Below are positions 1 to 11,848 of a DNA stretch of 64,000 bases, in pieces. Position 1 is the first letter of the stretch. Each line of letters opens with the position of its first letter. Below the pieces are notes generated by a model. The model did no database searches. It was not told the DNA's origin and worked only from the letters and a program-made list of their open reading frames with translations. Position numbers and translations under genes: made by a program. Origin of the DNA: Kappaphycus alvarezii (lineage: Eukaryota > Rhodophyta > Florideophyceae > Gigartinales > Solieriaceae); contig NADL03000100.1 in the NCBI GenBank assembly GCA_002205965.3, positions 186,001-250,000 on the forward strand, in the 5' to 3' direction.

Positions 1-439
1 TTAGTCTTTAATTGTCGCCGGCTTTAGTGCCGCCCCACCTAAATTATCAAAGGCTTGGCTTTAATTATTGCTCCCATCTTTCGCACCCCGTGTGACGAAT
101 GAGCCCGGTAGTATTCTTTTTGTAAAATATCCCGCCAGTAGCCCTCAAACGGCATGAAAACTGTAAGGAGACATCAGCGCAACTCTTGCACTGTAATCTG
201 GCACCGATACAATGCAGGAGCACAGAGCCAATCAGAAGAAGACATTATGGATACCTGGCATTCTCCTAGATATTTTCGAGGAAGGACCAATCAGCAAGTG
301 CCTTGTGCTACCTCGCCGAGTGGATCAATGGAACTCTGCCATGATGGGAAATACTGTCAGTCTCACCGTAATATGCCAGGTGAACTCTCATAAACTTGTA
401 ATATTAACCCCTCGGGCCGTTCTTCTAGAATAATTTTGA

Positions 440-560
440 ATTTAGTATTGTTTGCATACCATTCATTTCACTCTCGTAGAATGCTTCTCTATATAAACCA
501 TGGTCAGAAGCTCCCGTCTGCTTACCAGAAGCATCAACCATCAGTTCAACCATCGATTAC
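440..560 (+). promoter_or_regulatory. LTR-type promoter fragment with TATA box
   Basis: A TATA-type box, CTCTATATAAACC, lies at about 490-502 and is followed by CATGGTCAGAAGC. The same box and downstream bases recur at about 4473 (plus) and, more diverged, near 5365 on the minus strand, which suggests a repeated LTR promoter rather than a single-copy gene promoter. A CCAAT box lies upstream at about 227. No gene starts downstream on the plus strand, so this is probably a relic LTR. The evidence is similarity by eye over about 35 bases. Confidence 0.35.
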
Positions 561-1394
561 CCCTTGCGCGCCAAAAATCCGACACCCCGCGTGACCCTTG
601 TGCGGCTCCGGCGTTAGTGGCTATTGCAGCTCTATACCTTTTGGTCCCCGCTCGTTGCCCTGCAGGCTGATCATCCGCGAGGCTTCGCCCTTTTTTCCAT
701 TTCCTACGCCTTTGCGCTTCCTTTGCCCGAAGCGGTCCCGTTCCCAGAGAGGGATATATCTCTAGACCTGTAACGATTCAACGTTCCCCATCAGTGGACT
801 GAAACAGAGAACCGCGACGTTTACGCCACCCCCTGCGGGAGCGCAGAAATCCTCTACGAGCAAAGATTGACCCGTTTCGCGCTACATGTGACACACGTTC
901 GGCCTTGTCTTGCGCACCGACTCTGGCCGTGTAACCCACCTTCCTTTCCCTCGTTTTATCGTTTTAGTCCGTCGGACTGGATTCATGCCTTTGGTGTTAC
1001 CGTTATTACCGTCGAACGGACACTTTCTAGACGCTCTTTCGTCCCTCGTTGACTTTCCAAGTCTCCACCTATTTGCCTCTCAGGCATTGGGCTACTGCCC
1101 TTCACGGGGCTTAAAGAGAAAGCGGGTCCCACGGACGCCCCGTAGTTGCACATTCGACGTCTGCTTCTGACTCTATTGTCGTTGAAATTCTGGATCGTCA
1201 ACCTTTAAGGATTTTGACTATGCATTGCACTATGGCCTGGACAGGATTGATTACACCCGTCTTGCGCGTGCAGAGATGTGGCAGGCAGCTGAAATCAAGC
1301 CTTACCCATGAAGTCATCCTAACGTCCGGGTATCCGACACCTTTGCAGTTATTCGAGGTTGCCTGACCTTGTATTGGTTCTCGCAAGACTGAGG
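561..1394. other. unassigned GC-richer stretch
   Basis: No convincing gene is visible. Short open frames occur on both strands but show no recognisable motif. Given the LTR-like promoter before it and the retrotransposon remnant after it, it is probably LTR or leader sequence of a decayed element; that is an inference. Confidence 0.3.
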
Positions 1395-3060
1395 TTAGAG
1401 ATGAAACCAAGACCTACCTACAGGGTCTGTAGGGGCCTGATCTCGAGAAGTCAAGATATTCCGTTTCAATTTGTCATTCCATGATGTTTTTCCTCTAGTT
1501 ACCCTGTCCTGGTTTCGGGTGAGGTCGTATAGTTTTACCACCGTCTCTGGCAAATAGGCCTCGGGTGTCCAATGAGCTGTTGACTGATCACTTAATTTCA
1601 CCTTGAAGTGCCTTACTTCTTCTCCGGTGTCGCCATTTATTCTTATTCCCGCATCGGATATCTAATCGAACCCCCTCTGCCTTGCGGAGTATGGGGCTGA
1701 TGAATGATACTGGTTGCAATTTTACGTCTTCATTCTTTTGGAGAAGCACTCCTCAGAGGCGGTATGAACATACATCCGTCATGATCTTATTCTTTGTCAT
1801 TCTTCGTGGTGGAGCTAGTATGAATGGGTAACTTAGATGCCCCTTCAGCTCTTTCTATGCATTTCTTTGTGCTTTCCCCAGTTTTACTTCCAATCTGGAA
1901 TTATCAGGTGCTTTCTGTGCCTTTTCTTCTTGAAGAACTCGGTTCCTGTGAGCACATTGTATAAGGGAGCTGCGATAATGGCAAAATGATTCACGTCATC
2001 CGCGAAGACGTTCATAATCCCAAGGAATCTCATGATCACATGGCCTGAATTGGCCTTCACAAGATTTTGTACGGCTTCTGTGTTACGATAAGATGATTTC
2101 AGTCCGTTTTGGTCTAGTCGATGGCCCAGAACATCTGCCGTACGGAATCCAAACGCATAATTGGATGGCTTGAGACGGACTTGGATGAGCAGCCCGTGTA
2201 GGAGAGCTTCTAGAGATTCCAATTGCTCCTCCTCTCCGGCGGTACTAACAATTTTGGCATCCATGAAGCCGTAATGTCTTTTCCTTTTCTATCGCCAAGA
2301 ATTTGCTGACTATGCGGTGAAATGTTCCTGGTGATTTTTTGTTTCCACCGATAACTCTGTGTATTATAGGAGTCCGACGACGGTTCGTTCTGCGGTAAGA
2401 ATATTTGAATCCGGGGTAACTCTACTTGGAAGAAGCCATCCTTGAGGTCGAAGACAGAGTATACCTCCTCCGAGGCCACCAATCCAGGATTTATCTCATA
2501 TTTTCCATGGAGTATTAGTCAGTAATTATAAGAGAATTGAGCTTCCGAAAGTCTAATGCATCCCAAAACACTCTTCCGTTTTTATTGGCAAAGAAATTGT
2601 TGGTTTCCCGAGCGGATACGGCGGGTTCCAGGACTCCCAAATTCAGTTGCTTCTCCACGGCCGACTTCTCCACTTCCTCTTCTTTCGGGCGAACGTCGTC
2701 TCATCTGCTCGCATATTAGTTCCAAACCCGGAAGAAGGTTTATCCTGTGTTGCATACCATGAATTCTTCCCAGAACTTTGAAGGTGGCTCATGAGTCAGT
2801 CAAAATTCTTTTCCATTTAATGGCAGATGCAGTTTTATCATCTGGAAGTCCAGAACTAGGACTAGGAGGTACATTATTTAATTGAGTAGCTATCTTAGCT
2901 GTAGGCCAGCTTTGAAGCTGTTCACCAACATATTTTTGGTTACCGGGATCTGGAACACATGGAATCCTGATATTTTACGCTCTGCGTACAATTTGATTGA
3001 CTCACGTCGCTCATACCATTAGTATGTGAAGAATTTCTTTTGCAAGTCCTCAACTTTGTC
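1395..3060 (-). pseudogene. decayed Ty3/gypsy retrotransposon copy 1 (gag/pol remnants)
   Basis: On the minus strand, 2210-2482 encodes a reverse-transcriptase palm motif (YSVFDLKDGFFQVEL). The next frame, 1884-2264, has the downstream part: an LGH-type motif (VLGHRLDQNGL), FLGIMNVF and AAPLYNVLTG, the usual order of the Ty3 RT thumb/connection. 1395-1601 could be an integrase C-terminal remnant (KLYDLTRNQDR), which is weak. About 2890-3060 gives an open, Gag-like stretch with a stop. Several frame changes and stops break the copy. The YxDD box is not recognisable here. It has probably been dead a long time. Confidence 0.65.
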
Positions 3061-3240
3061 TTCATTCCACAATCCTTCTTCACTTCGTTCCAGAGAAGCC
3101 ATGGATGCCCCAGATATGTGTTATCAACGTCTTTTTATACTCCCTTGGCCTCTTGGTGGAATAAAAACAGTGGAAGCTTCATCTGTTTTTCGACACTTAC
3201 AGTAAATTTTCCCAGGAGACGGGTCGGCGTGCATTAAGCA

Positions 3241-4170
3241 TCCATAAAAAAGTTGTCTCCGACTCAAGGACACTTGGTAGATTCTAATCTGATCTTGTAC
3301 AGCTTGTAGCTACATGAATGGTATCAACTTTTCGTTGATGTCTTCCCCCTCCACCGCCGAGAAACCCATGGTACTGCCCCTCAATTGATTTTTGTTATCC
3401 GGCGGCCCCGAGAACTAGTCGTATATTGCCTTGATGGACTCTGAAAGCTCGGTTGTAGCCTAGAAACTTCTCAGACCTCCACCACCTCAAAAACAATATT
3501 TTTGATAGACCAGGTGATAAAATCTGTTACCGAAGTCTGGCATTTTTCTTGACTCTCTATGTTCAGAAAAGCTTTAGTTTAAGTGTTAGAAGCACCAAAA
3601 AAACGAAGCTTCTTAGTCTACGACGGCTGGGATATACCTTTTCTGACGTTGGGACATAGTTTATTGTTCTTTTTAAATACATGCGTAGCTTGACCTTTTT
3701 CCATGGCTTCTCTCACCAACACGGTTTCCCAACCATAACCGATTCTTCAAGATCCTTCATCAAAGTCTGGATGGTCCGACCTGGATAAAAAGTGACATTT
3801 TAGTCTTGTCGTTTGCGTCTAAAACTCCCGCAAAACGCAAAAAATGATTTTATGTTGCGGCTACTTTGTAAAGTCAGACCAAAGCGTTAGAACAAGTTTT
3901 GCCTCCGCAATCTGATGTAATCCGTGGTCCAGGACCATTGAGGCACAGAAGGCGCCTATATAGACCTATGCGGTGGCCCTTGGGGATATATCCGCTAAAC
4001 TAAAGTAGCGCGCCAAAACATAAAAAATTAAAAATCAACAGAAATATTTGGATATCCCAACACAGTTACCTCCACCCAACCTAACAGTACTGTAATGTGT
4101 ACCGCACTTACATATATGGTTCGAGCCGGGTGGATTTGCAGTAAAGGAAATGTTATATCAAATAACATTG
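3241..4170. other. no gene seen
   Basis: Both strands are broken by stops and no motif is recognised. The right part, from about 3960, resembles LTR sequence, with a CTATATAG box and then AT-rich DNA leading into the repeat that starts at about 4178. Confidence 0.3.
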
Positions 4171-4177
4171 GCCCATA

Positions 4178-4500
4178 ACAACCGGTCTCGTAAGCAAAAA
4201 ATATTTCGGCCGACAGCCAATCAGGGGCCAGGACCGGTACTATGTGGCGCCGCAAACAAATAGAGTTGGGTCAAGGGCTTGACAGCGACAACCAAATCCA
4301 CTAGTACAGTAGGCATCGGTTAAGCCCTTGCCGTGTTTTGTCAGTTTAGCAGGCCCAATTTAAATCTTTAAATAAAGATACCAGTTACCTCCTAGTACAG
4401 TACTGTACAGGCAGATTATTAAATTATAGTTTAGGTTTTTACTACTGTCTTGCTACATTTTGAAATTTTGAGTTCTCTATATAAACCGGAAAGTCAATGT
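4178..4500 (+). repeat. LTR-like repeat, plus-strand copy
   Basis: This stretch is matched in inverse orientation by 5340-5572. Shared blocks, in order, are AACAACCGGTCTCGTAAGCA, a CCAATCAG box, a TACAGTACTGTA palindrome, TGCTACATTTTGAAATTT, and a CTCTRTATA-type TATA box near 4473. Order and spacing (CCAAT about 250 bp before TATA) suggest the U3 of an LTR. This copy carries about 60 extra bases between the first block and the palindrome, including AAGGGCTTGAC. No full LTR end was found. Confidence 0.55.
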
Positions 4501-5339
4501 CGCAAGCCTTACACCTGGGACTCTTCACTACTGCGTTCTTCCTATAGACTTCCCTATTTTGTATCCCCCTGCCTCGTGGACTTCATTTTGGCGGAAACGC
4601 ACGAAGTATATCTCGCAAAAACGACAGGAGAAAGCACATTTATTACTCTTTCTGTTTCTTTCGCTTCGCTCAGGCTCTAGCGACCATCATCGCTACTGGC
4701 CGAACTCTTCAAATCTCCTCTGGATCCTCGCAACTATGATTTTCCTCTACAAGTGTTTCTAGTGTGAAAGACTCCTACGAGAGTCAGTCAGGGTAGGCGT
4801 GTGAATGATAAGAAGATGACGCAGCAGCGGGAGGCTGTGAAATAGGAGTGGAATTCGCATGGTATATATAGAAAGCCTCTCTTCAGCCTCGTATTCAATC
4901 AGCGGAAGACTGAGGATTATGGTCACCTGCAACGAAAGAGCCACCTAGTGGTCTCTACCTTTTTAACTTCAAGACTAAAGTCTCCATCCTTTAATCGATC
5001 TTGCTCCCGTTGCTCTTTCTCCCTTTTGCGTAGTTCTTGATGTTTTTAGTGGTCCCTCAGATTCCGGAGTGGCTTCTTTAATCCTCTATCCTTAGGCCTT
5101 TCGGGCATCAGTAGCTGAGTTGTTGCATAAAAAGTGCATTTAATGTTGCTATTGTCTCTTATAACTACGAGCTAGGCATCGTAAGTCTCAAGAGAGAAGT
5201 CAAATCGCAGTTTGTTGAATATTACAGCCTTAACTTCGATATCCATACCTTAAGTTCAGAGAGGGAAGGGACACTGCTTTGGACTTTTTTCTTCTTGCTT
5301 TTCGAGGGGAGAGGAAGCCAAGGCGTGAACGCTTCCTGA

Positions 5340-5572
5340 CCATGAGGTATACAGAGAGCCCGAAATTTCAAAATGTAGCAAGACAGTAGCAGAAACCTTA
5401 AACATCATTTTAAAACATTGCCTCTACAGTACTGTACTTGTGGAATTGGTTGTCACTGCCACGCCCCGGTACCTAAACCTAGTTGTTCGCCTCACAACGC
5501 AGTACCAATACTGGCCTCTGATTGGCTGTCGGCCTAAATATTTATTGCTTACGAGACCGGTTGTTACCCGTC
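5340..5572 (-). repeat. LTR-like repeat, minus-strand copy
   Basis: This is the inverted partner of the repeat at 4178-4500. Read on the minus strand it starts AACAACCGGTCTCGTAAGCA and has CCAATCAG, TACAGTACTGTA and a degenerate TATA box followed by CATGGTCAGGAAGC. It lies downstream of, and in the same orientation as, the decayed Ty3 copy at 6.2-8.2 kb, so it could be that element's 3' LTR. This is inferred from position and not proven by matching ends. Confidence 0.5.
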
Positions 5573-6216
5573 AATTATTTCTGGACATAACATAATCTTA
5601 CCCTCGAGATAGAACATAGGGCGACATCAATTCATTTTCTCTTAATGATTAAATTCATCACAAAATTTCATGAGATTGGATAATTTTATGCGATTTCTAA
5701 CAGAGTTATTTCTTTCGCTCGTTGTATAATTGCAACCGGCGAGTATGAATAGAACGACTTGTCTGGCGGCCATGGAGAGTATGCTTCGCGTTAATGATGC
5801 GGCAGGAAAAACAGTACTGCGTGGACAAAGCAGAAAACTTACCGGTAGTCCAATTGCTGGGAGCCCTTGCTGGTAGGTTTAGTGATTGTCCATGGGATAC
5901 CAGAACTCAGTCACCAACTTCGTACTTCATAATGACTTCTAATTTCTCGTGCTTGTGGTTTCGTAGCTGTTCCGTCACACGTTCTGCCCTAGCTCCACGA
6001 CAGGCGATCAGTTCATGTAACCTATGATCATTTGTAGACTGAATCAAAGAGATAAGTTTTCCGTGTAGGAGAGACGAGAAGGGACACCGAACATTAGTTC
6101 GAGCGGTTAAAACACACTCGAAAGTCGGCGGCGTCGATATCCAAACAAAAACTTTGGAAGGACATCTTACTACGAAACCTTGTATTGTATCACCAGCTTC
6201 TTGACAGAGGATTATG

Positions 6217-6474
6217 TTATTCGAACTGTCCGCTCAGCTCTATGGTTGTACATTGGGCACACGTCTGCACAGTATGTCCGTTTACTCTAATGTTACTCAT
6301 GAACCAGAACAGAGCTTCGGCTGTAAAGCAAGTGGTATTTTCCGAAGTATTTTGCACTTTTGGCCCTAATATCATCAATATCTCTTTATTTATGGACTTA
6401 ATAACCACTTGGGCCGTTTTGGGAGAGGTGGGGATGGCAAAAGGCTGCAGAGTCAAAAGCTTCACTGCGATCAA
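6217..6474 (-). pseudogene. Ty3 integrase core remnant (copy 2)
   Basis: The minus-strand frame contains NTTCFTAEALFWFM, matching the integrase core segment around the second catalytic aspartate; compare DNALCFTATSLLRFL in the element at 25-31 kb. The aspartate itself is replaced here (ENTTCF). It lies about 400 bases downstream of the RNase H remnant, as expected for Ty3 order. It is part of the decayed element at 6.2-8.2 kb. Confidence 0.6.
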
Positions 6475-6889
6475 GATTTAGTCGTTCCTAGTCCCAGTTT
6501 TAGAAGGTAACGGACCAGAAAAGTCTATAAATACCTCTCGAATATTGGCTAGAAGCACGTTGAGAAGAATTTTATAGGGTTTAGTGGTCTTTTCATCTGA
6601 CATCCTTCGCAAATCTTAACGAATTAGCAGGTATCCTGATATACCCGAGTCCACCAATATCGGTCTAGCACAAACTGCTTTTTCGTCTGTACGTCCTAAT
6701 GTTCTATGTCTTGATGGTACATGCGTAGTATTACGGAGCGTGACGTCATAGTTAATACATTTGTGAGGCCCTCAGCTGTTCGGCGAAACATTTTTCCTTA
6801 CCATAACAATACATTCTTAGCATTTGTCTTGATAGAGTTCCTAACATTAGTATTAGTCTCAATGATTTCGAATTTACTTAAGTGACGAA

Positions 6890-7087
6890 TTAGATAGCGT
6901 GGAAACGACTCGAGATCAATTTTATCCATTTAATAGTCTTCAATTGTTGCCAATAGCCCCTCGGAGAATAACAAATCAGGCACCTCCAACAGGGAAAAAA
7001 GAGCATTTCAGCTGGAACATTCTCCGTCCCCGCCCAGTATTCAATTGTGAACTCATATTCTGCGACATAATCCAACCAAAGAGCCAA
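6890..7087 (-). pseudogene. Ty3 RNase H C-terminal remnant (copy 2)
   Basis: The peptide ALWLDYVAEYEFTIEYWAGT followed by ENVPAEML matches the Ty3 RNase H end (A-R-W-L-D ... Y-R-P/A-G-x-x-N-x-x-A-D-x-L-S). The last aspartate has become glutamate and the frame then decays. It sits between the RT remnant upstream and the integrase remnant downstream on the same strand. Confidence 0.7.
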
Positions 7088-7508
7088 TCCGCCGTGTATG
7101 TACTTTTTCTGGAACGCGCTTCGAAGATCTTTATAGTCAGATCAACCGAAATGGCGCAGATGATAGTCAGTAAAAGCGAAACGTGCGTACGGCAATATTA
7201 CGACAAAAACCCCCGTCTCACTAGTACTGGAATTTATGTCAGACGAGTTCATCGTGCGATTGGACAGGTAGAAACTTAAAATCTTCCTTTTATGTTCTAG
7301 AACAGCTCCAATGGCTATTTTTTATTCGTCAGTCTCAACGATAAACGGTGAGAGAAACATGGGTACGCGAATATGGTTGGTGACGTAAGTTTTTTCTTTA
7401 GGCATTAAAATGGTGATGTTATTTCCTGTTCCCACTCAAATTTACTTTTCCCGGCGTTCTTGCCTACAAAACTACTGAAATTACCACAAAGCTTTTTATC
7501 GAAGCTTT

Positions 7509-8160
7509 TTATGGAAAAGAATATCCAGCCAGTCCAAGGAAGCATAGAAGCTCTATCGTTGATCTAGAAATAGGCGCTTTTTTTATGGCTTTAATATTAT
7601 CGTTGCTCACCCGTATACAGATCGCGCCCACTGCGTGGCCAAGAAAGGCTACTGAAGGCATGCAGAATTTGAAATTAGTTATTTTCAACTTCAATCCAGC
7701 AGCATTCATAGCTTGGAATGCTATTATTAGGTATTCAGCGTGTAATTATATGTCCAATAAGAATATAAATAAGTCTCCAAGTTATCAAAGTGCAAATAGT
7801 ATGTCGCGTATTACTTTTTCCACAGTTCCCTGGAACATTGAGGTCGAACGGTATGAACTCGAATTTGAACGTCCCGTATCGTCACACGAAAGTCTTCATT
7901 TCGTTGCAGTCATCCTTCATTCTAATCTGCTAGAAGCCCGCCAATAGATCTAGTGTAATGGAGACCGCGCCGTCCTTTACTTCGTCAAATATTTCTTCGA
8001 TTTTCGGTAACAGCCACCTATCCCTATCAGCCTTCATCTTTCGGTTCAACGTCCGGTAGTACACAAAAAAGCGCGGACGACCATATTTTTCTTGCGGAAT
8101 AACTACAGTAAATGGCCAAGCAGAGGCAGGAGGGTTATCATTCCTGCCCTCAATATGCTG
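7509..8160 (-). pseudogene. Ty3 reverse transcriptase remnant (copy 2)
   Basis: Reading the minus strand from about 8150 gives a nearly continuous RT frame. It shows AWPFTVVIPQEKYGRPRFFV (fingers, PKK/DGxxRFCVDYR region), LNRKM, ITLDLLAGF then a stop then QIRM (the SxDLxxGYxQI motif), and YGTFKFEFIPF. A second frame, 7509-7709, gives LKLKITNFKFC, FLGHAVGA, IRVSNDNIKAIKKAP and FLGLAGY, the Ty3 LGHxVxxxGIxxD and FLGLxxYYR motifs. The YIDD box lies in the damaged part between the frames. Stops and frameshifts make it a pseudogene. Confidence 0.8.
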
Positions 8161-9680
8161 TCTATCTCAATTTAGAATATCGTATTGTGTGTAGGGCCAT
8201 TCTGCAGGTCCAGCGGTAGATCTGATTGGATATTTTAACTCAAATTCGTACGCGATGGGCACTGAGTAAGGGTAAAATTCGTCTATATTCCAAGCGAAGA
8301 CGCCGGTTTCTCACAAAGAACTTTCTATATAAGCTTTTACGTTGTCAGAAATGTGCACCAATCGTGACCTGAGAGCGCTACGTAGTTCTTCTGTTTGGTC
8401 CTCATCGGAGGAAGTTTCTACGGAGGAGTACCCCGTAGAAATAAGTGCACCATGAATATCACTCATATTAATGCTGAGATCTTGTACAGTTCGTTGAGAT
8501 GCTGAAATATAAAACTAAAAATACAAAATAAAACTCAAGTTGAAGATTATAATACGTTACCTCCACCTGGAGTTTCTGAAAGTCACTTGCCTTGGTTCCT
8601 TAACTGTACAAAATATCAAGAACATTAAAAATATGTTGTACATTTGGACTGCCTTTAAATATGACTGCCAAAATTTTGTGGGGACAGCACTAGAGAACGA
8701 GGAAGCCCTTTTGGATCTTTTTCGAGCGCTCGAAAAGAACTTTTTGAGAGAATATATGCAACGGAGCTCGATATATTTCCTATTATCCCACTGGACCCGT
8801 AGACACATTTATTGATTTTTGCTTGAACGTGTTTACTCTTTGAGCCACTCCTGAGCAAAGTGTTTCACATGCGAGTATAACGGCGCGAGAGGAAAATAGT
8901 TTCTCTTATTCATTTCACTCCATCGAGATCCCCGTGGATAACTCACCGCGGGATTATTTTATAGGGTCAGAGATGTATAGAGTCATTGCAGTATTGTACC
9001 TCTCAACCGTTTTGGGGTAGAATTTAAAATGGAAGAAATTTACAGGTTCAAGCATTACTGACTCTTCCCGAACTGTCGGATATAAATTATTATCGTTTTA
9101 CCGCTTGCTTGGATGCGATCAACAACATAGATTTAAACTGCTTGGGATTGCAGTTTTTGTAGCAAGGCACGACTAACACAAGTTGTGTATGTCAGAGATC
9201 CAATGAAATTTTCTGGATTCTCAAAATTGGGGGAATGTTTTGAGTTTGAAGAATTTTTGGGTTGACTTTACTGATAGTGGAGCATAGAGTGAAATGCTCA
9301 AAGCGGTTTTGACGGATGCGCATCGCTTTGTTGGCATTTTTCGAAATGGATTGAATCTAGTTTTCCAGCGTTGGAAATTCTAAAATTCCTCTTTGTGCCT
9401 TGGCCCGCTATACCGCTGGTTACATTTTTTGGTACGCACTTTCAACTGCGTGCTTATAGCAGACCACATCTTCAAAACATGAGAATAATCTAAAATTCCC
9501 TCCTTCACGGTTGAAGTAGTGTGTTACTGCGTTGAAAACATGGTTAAAGAAGCTCCTGTGCATAAAATATTTAAACTCAAGATTTTAAGACACAATGATT
9601 CCGGTTTTGTTAATGATCTTTCGCAATTATCTGCTGTACTTATTTGGAACTGTCTCCAGTTTTAAATTATTGCTAGACAA
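8161..9680. other. mostly unassigned; two overlapping short ORFs
   Basis: Open frames of 83-91 codons overlap on opposite strands at about 8540-8815 with no recognised motif. By position, part of this stretch could be the gag and leader of the minus-strand copy 2, or the LTR of the plus-strand copy 3 that begins near 9.7 kb. I see no clear LTR ends. Confidence 0.3.
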
Positions 9681-9775
9681 ATACCTTCAGTACAGGTGGC
9701 CCGACGCAGGGCGCCGGCGATTGCACCATTGTACGTCGCGGGTACCTTGGTGGCATACAAAAGGAGAGCGGCAGA

Positions 9776-10667
9776 TTGACGGTTGGAGAGAAAAAAGAAG
9801 AGGATAGAGAAGTTACACTTGGCCCAAAAAGGAAATTAAACATGCAAGCATTTCATGGTACCGCATCCAAGGTTCTTTCCTCATGGAAAAAACTCCCCAT
9901 GTCTCTTTTGAGGGTTTCCCGTAGTCAGAAGTTTCATGCTTCTATTTCGCGTCCGAAAATGTCGGGATGCCCGGAAAAAACGAAAACGAGATGGCCCTCC
10001 AGAAATTTTGCCATCTGGAGGGGACGGAACGAAAATGGTACCATGTGACATTTGGACCGAGGTAGTAACTCATTGTCGGGGCCCAGAAGTACGATTTTGG
10101 GAAAATAAAGGTTATAGCCGAGTTTTCGAAGAAACTGAACCCAAAAGAGTAATTTAATGAGGCTGCAGTCGCCGAATTGGATATATGGGATTTGAAAGAC
10201 TCGTTAGTACGAAGTGAAGCCCTCCATAGGAGAGCGGGATTCAATGGTTCGGCGTCGTCTGGGTTGCTTCTGAAATCTATCGCACAACATGCAGAGTTGG
10301 GCATTTCGTGTTTTCTAGGTCCTTATCAGACAATAATTGACTCGAAAAGGCGATAGAAAACTTTGCTATCGGTCAGCAAGCGTCTTTTGGAAACACCAGA
10401 TAAGAATCGAGAGTGCCTGTAGCCCCGAATAAGATTCTACAACGGCCGAATATTGGCGGAAGGTACACGCAAAAGCTCGAGGAAAAGGTCAGTCAACTCG
10501 CTGGTCAGTTCTCTGTGCCCCTTCTGTTAGTGAAGACGAATATAGATAAGGTCAGACCGATAAAGCCTCCCAATGGAGACTTCGACTGCAGTAATTGCGG
10601 GCAGAAGAGTCACAACGCAAATCATTGTCGTGAAATAATCATAGGAACACTTGGTTTTTTTTGGTAG
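9776..10667 (+). pseudogene. Gag remnant with CCHC knuckle (Ty3 copy 3)
   Basis: Short plus-strand frames follow one another from 9776. The last, 10413-10667, ends with a canonical CX2CX4HX4C zinc knuckle (CSNCGQKSHNANHC, about 10587-10628), the RNA-binding motif of retrotransposon Gag. The preceding bases (about 9690-9830) resemble a stretch at 16.37-16.48 kb, suggesting a shared leader. Frames are broken between segments. Assignment to the Ty3 copy rests on the protease and RT remnants that follow at 11.2-12.6 kb on the same strand. Confidence 0.6.
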
Positions 10668-11224
10668 AAGGGCTAATCATGAGGAAATTTACTGTATAAG
10701 GGACAGAAAACGTAGATCCTCGATTCTAGATTGCAGCGGATCAGATCCAGTTCGGAGAAGCACTTAAGCTGAAGGGAAAAATTCGAGGAGACCATGCAGG
10801 TCGGTTGAGAGTCTCACAATAGGTACTTTGTGCTCGCAATCAAGATCAATGCTGAGAGTCAGGCCCATTAAAAACAGATGAAGGACAAACTAATAGACAT
10901 CGACACCTTTATGAACAAGTCCTGGATTGTTCGTCTACCGTTGGTTTTCCCAACATCCATTTAGAAAAATTGCAAGGTCCAGAGAACCTTAAAAGTATCA
11001 AGCAGCTTGAAATAACGGGTAAGAAAGTATATTGTGTTTGGTGAGCTTACGTTAGCCCTACCAGATATGAAATTTTAGCAGCCTCTTCACGGAAAGGTGG
11101 ATAGGGCTACATAGCAACTTAAAAGATTGGTTACGAAGACCGTTTCTGTCAGTCAAATCTCCTTGTCTAACCTTTCGGACAGCCCTCTTTGGTGAAAGGC
11201 TTTCGAAGCAAAAAACTTCGGGAG

Positions 11225-11588
11225 GGAGCAAAACTACCTTTTGGAAACGGGAGCCGTTTCAAATATCATGTGATGGGATTTTTTTCAGGAAATTGTCGCT
11301 AGTCCCGACGGCTACGGATCTTCAAATGGAGGTAGTGCACGGGACGATTGCCCAGGTTGTCTGTTGCGTGGAATAGGTTCTAGTATCTGTATATTGTTAG
11401 TCGCGCAGTTGAATTTCTCGGTGGTGCATAGCGCTCCGTTCGATGCTATTATCGGAAGTCCGACCCTGGAGTCTCTGGAAGCTATCATTGAATACAGACG
11501 CCAACAGGTCACGGTGGCGGTTGGGGAAAGGAATTTATTTTTATTAGTACCCGGCGATACTCTCGGGTTCGATGGGACGCGCATTTAA
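11225..11588 (+). pseudogene. Aspartic protease remnant (Ty3 copy 3)
   Basis: Near 11240 a frame reads LLETGAVSNIM and then a stop; it corresponds to the LFDSGAVPNLI active site of the 25-kb element, with the catalytic DSG changed to ETG. In another frame, 11364-11588 has SAPFDAIIGSPTLESLEAII, which matches the protease C-terminal flap and helix region (PFDAIIGCPTMERL) of that element. So copy 3 and the 25-kb element are relatives, and copy 3 can no longer make an active protease. Confidence 0.7.
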
Positions 11589-11848
11589 AGTGATAATTTT
11601 ACACCCCCCGAGGAATCGGAGGACGAGCAGTTTCCCGCCTCATCCTCACAGGGGTCGCGTAACAGTGATGGTGGACCGGATAATGAGCACGAGTTATTCC
11701 CAGCAATTCTGAACAAGGAACCTTACGAACCCGATTTGAGAGGATACATAGAAGATGGAAAGTCTAACGGGGAAGAAGAGGACGCAGAAAGGGCCGCTGT
11801 AGTCGACTTCGTGGTTAAGATTCCAGAAAAAAAGGACTGGGGAAACTG

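Noticed and set aside
154-433. Two overlapping plus-strand ORFs of 73-79 codons near the left edge
   Set aside because: No motif, and they overlap in different frames in LTR-like sequence; chance frames are the simpler explanation.
867-1201. Overlapping ORFs on both strands in the GC-richer stretch; possible rRNA fragment considered
   Set aside because: Neither strand shows a protein motif, and I could not recognise any conserved rRNA segment.
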